Below, one piece after another: positions 15,403 through 18,797 of a DNA stretch of 18,797 nt. A program made the translations under genes and the position numbers. The notes under the pieces are model-generated. The model was given only the letters and a program-made list of their open reading frames with translations, had not been told where the DNA came from and ran no database searches. The stretch lies in NCBI GenBank assembly GCA_025457845.1, contig JALOTO010000012.1:1-18797 (forward strand). Reading direction: 5' to 3'. This DNA is from Thermoplasmata archaeon. GTDB lineage: Archaea; Thermoplasmatota; Thermoplasmata; UBA10834. The stretch's first letter is position 1. Each line of letters opens with the position of its first letter.

Positions 15403-15923
15403 TGCCAGGGATCAGCTGGACGAGGCCGGCGACGGCCGTCCCGGAGGATGTCAGAGACAGGGTCGAGGGCACCATCCAGGCGCTCCTGACATACTACCCG
15501 GAGATCACCGGGGACATCAGGATAGGCAGGACCAGGTCCCTCGACGGGGCCGCCTTCCAGACCGAGGACGGGAGGATCAAGCTCATGCTCGACATCAGGC
15601 GGCGAAGGGACGGCGGCTGGAGGCTCCCGACGAGTTGGACCCTCGCGCACGAGCTGATGCACCTCGCGCAGTTCAACGGTGACGGCATCCCCGCCGGCGA
15701 GAGGGCGTGCGACGTCCACGCCCTCGCGCGGGTGCCCCCGAGGTTCATAGACGACTCGCCCAGCTACCTCGTCGTGCCTCCCTCGAGGCGCAGGAGTTGG
15801 ACCGCCGCCGACGCGCGGCTGGCCCACGCCCTGGGAAGACGCGCGCTGGAGAAGAGAGCCGCCGGGCTGAGGCGCTACGCCGCCTGGTGGGAGGCGGAGT
15901 TCGAGAGGCGCTCCCTCGGATGA
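15402..15923 (+). CDS. HExxH zinc metalloprotein, SprT-like size
   Basis: A 173-residue protein starting at ATG 15402, which shares its A with the stop of the Fe-S gene (TGATG); an open frame extends further upstream but overlaps that gene. The central motif LAHELMHLAQ contains HELMH (83-87) in a predicted helix. ERACDVHALAR (100-110) follows and can supply the third zinc ligand (Glu100 or Asp104), as in gluzincin-type metallopeptidases. The N-terminal part (20-68) alternates a helix with strands ending in IKLMLDIR, the usual beta edge before such a helix. The C-terminus (about 134-170) is a basic helix. I cannot place it in a named family. Coupling to the Fe-S protein suggests the two act together or in fixed ratio. 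Confidence 0.75.
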   Translation: MPGISWTRPATAVPEDVRDRVEGTIQALLTYYPEITGDIRIGRTRSLDGAAFQTEDGRIKLMLDIRRRRDGGWRLPTSWTLAHELMHLAQFNGDGIPAGERACDVHALARVPPRFIDDSPSYLVVPPSRRRSWTAADARLAHALGRRALEKRAAGLRRYAAWWEAEFERRSLG

Positions 15924-15929
15924 CCCGGA

Positions 15930-16265
15930 TTAGGCACCCTTCCGCTCCTCGATGGCGCATCTCATCAGCTCGTCCCGCTTCTTCAGGTAGGTCGAGCCGA
16001 TGATGCCTATCGATGCGAGCGCTATGGTCACTCCGGCCAGGGCGAAGCACGCTGTGAAGAACCTTGACAAGTCCGTGGTCGGATAGATGTCCCCGTAGCC
16101 GACCGTCGTGAGCGTGGCCACCGTGAAGTAGAACGAGGTGACCCAGTTCCATCCCTCGATCTGGTGGTAGGCGACCGTGCCTATGGCGATCATGACGGAG
16201 AGCGCTAGGAGCGCCATCCTGACCTCGCTCATTATCTCAATGCCCATGGAGACCGTTCGCTTCAT
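15930..16265 (-). CDS. Two-helix potassium channel subunit
   Basis: About 111 residues with the minimal K+ channel plan. An outer helix (about 17-34) is followed by a re-entrant pore helix with the selectivity filter TLTTVGYGD (58-66), and an inner helix (about 78-96) follows. A short charged tail (KKRDELMRCAIEERKGA) follows; there is no RCK or cyclic-nucleotide domain, so gating is not evident. A tetramer would be expected. The frame is open back to 16472, but that part overlaps tRNA-Arg, so a start inside is needed. ATG 16265 (MKRTV) is used; ATG 16247 and ATG 16232 (MSEVRM) are also possible. The stop is 6 nt from that of the convergent metalloprotein gene. Confidence 0.8.
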   Translation of the reverse strand: MKRTVSMGIEIMSEVRMALLALSVMIAIGTVAYHQIEGWNWVTSFYFTVATLTTVGYGDIYPTTDLSRFFTACFALAGVTIALASIGIIGSTYLKKRDELMRCAIEERKGA

Positions 16266-16351
16266 GCGAGAAGGGGAACGACTCCGAAGGTAGATATGGG
16301 ACACCCCTGAACCGGAGATGTGCCGACACGAGGTCGATGAGAAGGGCGTGG

Positions 16352-16426
16352 CGGGCGTGAAGGGATTCGAACCCTTGACCACTTGCTTAGGAGGCAAGTG
16401 CCATATCCTGACTAGGCCACACGCCC
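16352..16426 (-). tRNA. tRNA-Arg (anticodon CCT)
   Basis: On the minus strand a full cloverleaf can be drawn. The acceptor stem is GGGCGTG/CACGCCC, the D arm uses GCC/GGC, the anticodon stem is CTTGC/GCAAG with loop CTCCTAA, and the T arm is AAGGG/CCCTT with loop TTCGAAT. The anticodon is at 16389-16391 and reads AGG, by far the commonest arginine codon in this window. The discriminator is G, and CCA is encoded directly after it (16349-16351). A TATA box lies 35 nt upstream. Confidence 0.95.
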
Positions 16427-16460
16427 ATCCCGCGGTCCAGCTCTCTCTAAATGCTCGCCG

Positions 16461-16469
16461 ATATATAAA
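16461..16469 (-). promoter_or_regulatory. TATA box of tRNA-Arg
   Basis: TTTATATAT on the minus strand lies 35 nt before the tRNA 5' end, the usual arrangement for archaeal tRNA promoters. Confidence 0.65.
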
Positions 16470-16516
16470 CAAAGCCCAAAGGGGGTTTCAGTTGGGGTGA
16501 CGAGGAGGAGGCCCGC

Positions 16517-17350
16517 TCAGACCTTCCTGTCCTCTTCGCTCAGCTCCTCTGGGGCCTTGGAGGCCTCGTCCGCAGGCTTGTCCGCCTTCTTCTCGGCGGG
16601 CTTGTCCGCGGGCTTCTCCTCGGCCTTCTTCTCGGGCTTCGCGTACTCCTCGATGAAGCTCACCGTGTCGGCCGCCAGAACCTCCCTGAGGTCCGTGACC
16701 ACCCTGTACTTCGCGATGAACCACTTCTGATCGTACTTGCACGAGTCGGGCAGCTTGATCTTGAAGTTGGCCCCGTGGTGCTCGACCTCGAACCCCTCGT
16801 TCGTGCCGTAGGCCATCTTGAGGACCTGCTCCACGATCTCCTTCTTCTCCGTGGGCTTCTCGACGACCTTGTACTTGTACTTCAGAGAGCGGCCAGCGAG
16901 CTTGTTGTTGAAATCGATCCTGACGCGGCCGGCTGTCACGGCGGTGATGATGGCCGGCCTGTTCTTGACGGTGACCTCGAGCCCCACCCTCGGCTCGATC
17001 TCCTGCTTCAGGAACTCCCTCACCGGGTGAAGCTCGACCAGCTTCGGGTCCCTGGGCCCTGCGCCCTTCTCGGCCGGTATGACGAGCTCGTACTCCTTGC
17101 CGACCTCGGCCTTGAGCATGTGCTCGTCCAGACCGGGGAAGAGCCTGCCCTTGCCGACGATGAGCGGCTGCGGCCCGTAGACCATCTTCTCGTTGTAGAT
17201 GTTCTGCTCCTTCGCGAGCGCCTCGTTGGTAGTGTCGAAGAGCTCGTTGGTGTCCTCGACCCACGCATCGAACTCGGCGAGGACCATGTCCCCGGCCTTG
17301 ATCTTGGAGTCTTCCGAAGCAGTCGCATCTTCGTGCTTCTTCTCGCTCAT
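16517..17350 (-). CDS. Long-type archaeal FKBP peptidyl-prolyl cis-trans isomerase (SlyD-like)
   Basis: About 277 residues. After a charged N-terminus comes an FKBP domain: AGDMVLAEFDAWV, then LIVGKGRLFPGLDEHML, with an inserted flap domain including AEKGAGPRDPKLVELHP and VTVKNRPAIITAVTAGRVRI. The fold closes with VRIDFNNKLAGRSLKYKYKV, the standard archaeal long-FKBP ending. Such proteins speed proline isomerisation and act as chaperones in the cytoplasm. A second domain (about 180-240) follows, as in long archaeal FKBPs, and then a low-complexity Lys/Pro/Ala/Glu tail with KPADKPAEKKADKPAD. The frame begins at GTG 17359, but GGTGA (17356-17360) is more likely the Shine-Dalgarno, with ATG 17350 at 5-nt spacing; ATG 17353 is the other option. 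The next transcript in the same direction is tRNA-Arg, with its own promoter. Confidence 0.9.
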   Translation of the reverse strand: MSEKKHEDATASEDSKIKAGDMVLAEFDAWVEDTNELFDTTNEALAKEQNIYNEKMVYGPQPLIVGKGRLFPGLDEHMLKAEVGKEYELVIPAEKGAGPRDPKLVELHPVREFLKQEIEPRVGLEVTVKNRPAIITAVTAGRVRIDFNNKLAGRSLKYKYKVVEKPTEKKEIVEQVLKMAYGTNEGFEVEHHGANFKIKLPDSCKYDQKWFIAKYRVVTDLREVLAADTVSFIEEYAKPEKKAEEKPADKPAEKKADKPADEASKAPEELSEEDRKV

Positions 17351-17429
17351 CATCTTCACCGTATGGATTGTGCGAACCTTGCGGAGGGTGGACTGGCTGG
17401 CTAGGGGCCGGACGGCGATTCCGCGAGCG

Positions 17430-17451
17430 GGAGCCGACGGGACCCGGCTCC
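17430..17451. repeat. Inverted repeat between the divergent FKBP and PH-like genes
   Basis: GGAGCCG (17430-17436) and CGGCTCC (17445-17451) are perfect 7-bp arms with an 8-nt spacer, placed midway in the divergent intergenic region. It could be an operator or an RNA hairpin; the rest of this region shows no clear TATA element. Confidence 0.35.
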
Positions 17452-17521
17452 TGCGGGCTGTGGGAGGATTGATATCGATGAACGTCGCTCAAAGGGACAG
17501 GTTCGAGGGGGAATCAATCGC

Positions 17522-18034
17522 TTGGGCGAGCGGAAGGTGGCCATCATCCCGCTTCTCGTCGTCGCGGGAGCACTCGGGCCGAGACAGTATGGCCTGCTGC
17601 TGACGGACCAGAGGTCCATTTTCGTACTAAGCTCCGACAGCAAGGCGATGGTCGGGGGTATCGTCGGGGGCGCGATAGGCGCCGCGATTGTGGAGGCGAT
17701 GACCGAGAAGAGGCCGGTCGACTACTACAACTGCGACCCGGTGGAGCTCGCCCTTGACAAGAAGAACCTCTGCATCCCCCACTCCTCGATAAGCGGCATC
17801 CGGCTGAAGAAGGGGATGACAGGGTACCACCTGAAGGTGGAGTATGCCGACGACGAGGGGAAGACCAGGAAGCTCGACGCGACCCTGGCCATGCCCCCGG
17901 AGCTGGCTGAGCAGAGGAAGGCGCAGGGAGTCAAGGCCAAAGAGGCGCTGGCGGAGTACGTCGGCAGCGCCAGGCGTGCCCTCGAGATGGCACTTCCAGC
18001 AGGAGTCGCGTCGACGGCGGTGTGGGACATATGA
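17522..18034 (+). CDS. Hypothetical protein, possible PH-like domain with glycine-rich helix
   Basis: A 170-residue protein without a family I can name. An N-terminal hydrophobic strand region (VAIIPLLVVAGAL) leads into YGLLLTDQRSIFV, a pattern like the TDQR segment of bacterial and archaeal PH-like proteins. A glycine/alanine-rich hydrophobic segment (AMVGGIVGGAIGAAIVEAM, 42-60) follows and may touch the membrane. A strand-rich part (about 65-125) contains ISGIRLKKGMTGYHLKVEY, also PH-like, and a C-terminal helix ends the protein. The start is TTG 17522 with GAGGGGGA (17505-17512) 9 nt upstream. The frame is open further upstream but has no other start codon near. Its stop overlaps the next start (ATGA), so both belong to one operon. 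Confidence 0.65.
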   Translation: MGERKVAIIPLLVVAGALGPRQYGLLLTDQRSIFVLSSDSKAMVGGIVGGAIGAAIVEAMTEKRPVDYYNCDPVELALDKKNLCIPHSSISGIRLKKGMTGYHLKVEYADDEGKTRKLDATLAMPPELAEQRKAQGVKAKEALAEYVGSARRALEMALPAGVASTAVWDI

Positions 18035-18609
18035 AGATGGGCAAGATACTGAAGGCGGTCGGTGGAGTGATTGCAGTAATTGGGATATTCATCATCGCGG
18101 GGGCCGTGCTGCCGGCCGACGACGACTTCACCGCGCAGCTCCCTGGCGGGGACTACTACTACGTGATGTCGTACGGGGGGCTCATAGCAGGGTCGATCGA
18201 CTTCGAGTTCACGGTGTCCGATGGCTCCGTGGTGGTCTATGTCTTCTCCGCGGAGGAGTTCGCGACGTACGAGGAGACGGCCAGCGCTGACCCGCTGTAC
18301 ACCACCTCAGGCGATTCGGGCTCGTTCACCTTCGAAGTGCCTGACACGGGGACTTACTACTTCGTGTTCGAGCACACGACAGCCTACTGGATGTGGACCC
18401 AGGACATCGAGGTCGTCACGACGATCAACGGGGTTGGCGTATTCGGGCTCGCCCTCGGAGCCGTCCTGATCGCGGTCGGCGTGGTCGTGTACTTCTACGG
18501 GACGAAGGCCTGGAAGCAGGAGCAGACGATGGTGCCTCCGGGGCAGCCCGCGCCCATCAACGTGGTCATGTTCGGCAACGAGCAGCAGAGGCCCCCGGCT
18601 CAGCCGTGA
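18031..18609 (+). CDS. Membrane protein with extracytoplasmic beta-sandwich (GOLD-like) domain
   Basis: A 192-residue protein. ATG 18031 overlaps the preceding stop in an ATGA; GTG 18022 and ATG 18037 are alternatives. An N-terminal helix (about 7-28) leads to an external domain (about 30-130) rich in strands. The segment SGSFTFEVPDTGTYYFVFEH has the pattern of GOLD/emp24-like or bacterial pre-peptidase C-type beta-sandwiches. A second helix (about 134-158) returns to the cytoplasm, followed by a Pro/Gln-rich tail. Co-translation with the PH-like protein suggests a shared membrane function, which is unknown. No catalytic residues are apparent. Confidence 0.7.
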   Translation: MKMGKILKAVGGVIAVIGIFIIAGAVLPADDDFTAQLPGGDYYYVMSYGGLIAGSIDFEFTVSDGSVVVYVFSAEEFATYEETASADPLYTTSGDSGSFTFEVPDTGTYYFVFEHTTAYWMWTQDIEVVTTINGVGVFGLALGAVLIAVGVVVYFYGTKAWKQEQTMVPPGQPAPINVVMFGNEQQRPPAQP

Positions 18610-18668
18610 GACGGGCTTCTGGGCGCGGCGGACGCATGATGTCGGAGCTCGGGCCCTGCCCCCGTGTC

Positions 18669-18680
18669 AAAAGCTATAAG
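18669..18680 (+). promoter_or_regulatory. BRE/TATA promoter of tRNA-Thr
   Basis: AAAAGCTATAAG lies about 34-45 nt before the tRNA 5' end, as expected for an archaeal tRNA gene. Confidence 0.6.
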
Positions 18681-18713
18681 TGGAGCCCTGGTATCTCATC
18701 GACGGGCCTCGGT

Positions 18714-18786
18714 GCCACCGTAGCTCAGCCGGAAGAGCAGCTGATTTGTAATCAGCAGGTCGGGAGTTCGAACCTCCCCGGTGGCT
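18714..18786 (+). tRNA. tRNA-Thr (anticodon TGT)
   Basis: A complete 73-nt cloverleaf. The acceptor stem is GCCACCG/CGGTGGC, the D stem GCTC/GAGC, the anticodon stem GCTGA/TCAGC with loop TTTGTAA, and the T stem GGGAG/CTCCC with loop TTCGAAC. The discriminator is T, as is usual for archaeal tRNA-Thr. CCA is not encoded directly after it, unlike in the tRNA-Arg of this window. Confidence 0.95.
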
Positions 18787-18797
18787 CTCGACCACCA

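Noticed and set aside
16266..16472. N-terminal extension of the potassium channel frame
   Set aside because: It runs through the tRNA-Arg gene and has no membrane or channel features; the channel must start at or after 16265.
1..18797. CRISPR array, insertion sequence, phage or toxin-antitoxin module
   Set aside because: No regularly spaced repeats, transposase, integrase or toxin-like gene pair could be found; codon use is uniform across the window and both tRNA genes are intact, with no attachment-site duplication visible.

Overview
The window looks like a piece of a high-GC archaeal chromosome. Support comes from tandem BRE/TATA-type promoters about 25-40 nt before predicted starts (for example at 2852-2862, 3161-3169, 16461-16469 and 18669-18680), heavy use of AGG for arginine with a matching tRNA-Arg(CCT), an archaeal long-type FKBP, and PKD domains on an extracytoplasmic binding protein. 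A Thermoplasmatota-like lineage is my inference from the overall style and is not proven.

Layout. (1) 56-2767: two convergent hydrolase genes, an N-acyl-D-amino-acid deacylase (+) and an Ntn-type C45 acyltransferase/peptidase (-), whose ends are 6 nt apart. (2) 2768-3332: a divergent promoter region with a Z-DNA-like GC alternation, a 63-residue zinc-ribbon gene, and a 252-nt leader region with several TATA boxes. (3) 3333-11911: a complete Dpp/Opp-type peptide ABC importer. It has a membrane-tethered binding protein with two PKD-like domains, then, from its own promoter, two permeases, two ATPases and a small two-helix membrane protein in a tightly packed operon. (4) 11982-14564: a site-2-type M50 protease with two PDZ domains and a PHP phosphoesterase with a C-terminal membrane helix. 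(5) 14644-15923: a two-cluster Fe-S protein translationally coupled to a HExxH metalloprotein. (6) 15930-17350, minus strand: a minimal two-helix K+ channel, tRNA-Arg(CCT) and a long FKBP-type prolyl isomerase. (7) 17522-18609: a two-gene unit with a possible PH-like protein and a membrane-anchored beta-sandwich protein. (8) tRNA-Thr(TGT) at the right edge.

Working together (inference): the importer would bring in peptides or acylated amino acids, and the two flanking amide hydrolases could strip N-acyl groups or process D-residue-containing substrates. The most unusual sequence features are in the importer. Both ATPases carry large insertions at the same two places in the ABC fold. In the first ATPase, one insertion is a tandem pair of winged-helix-like repeats. 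The binding protein has a candidate switchable leader hairpin just upstream of its Shine-Dalgarno. The first permease appears to start at CTG.
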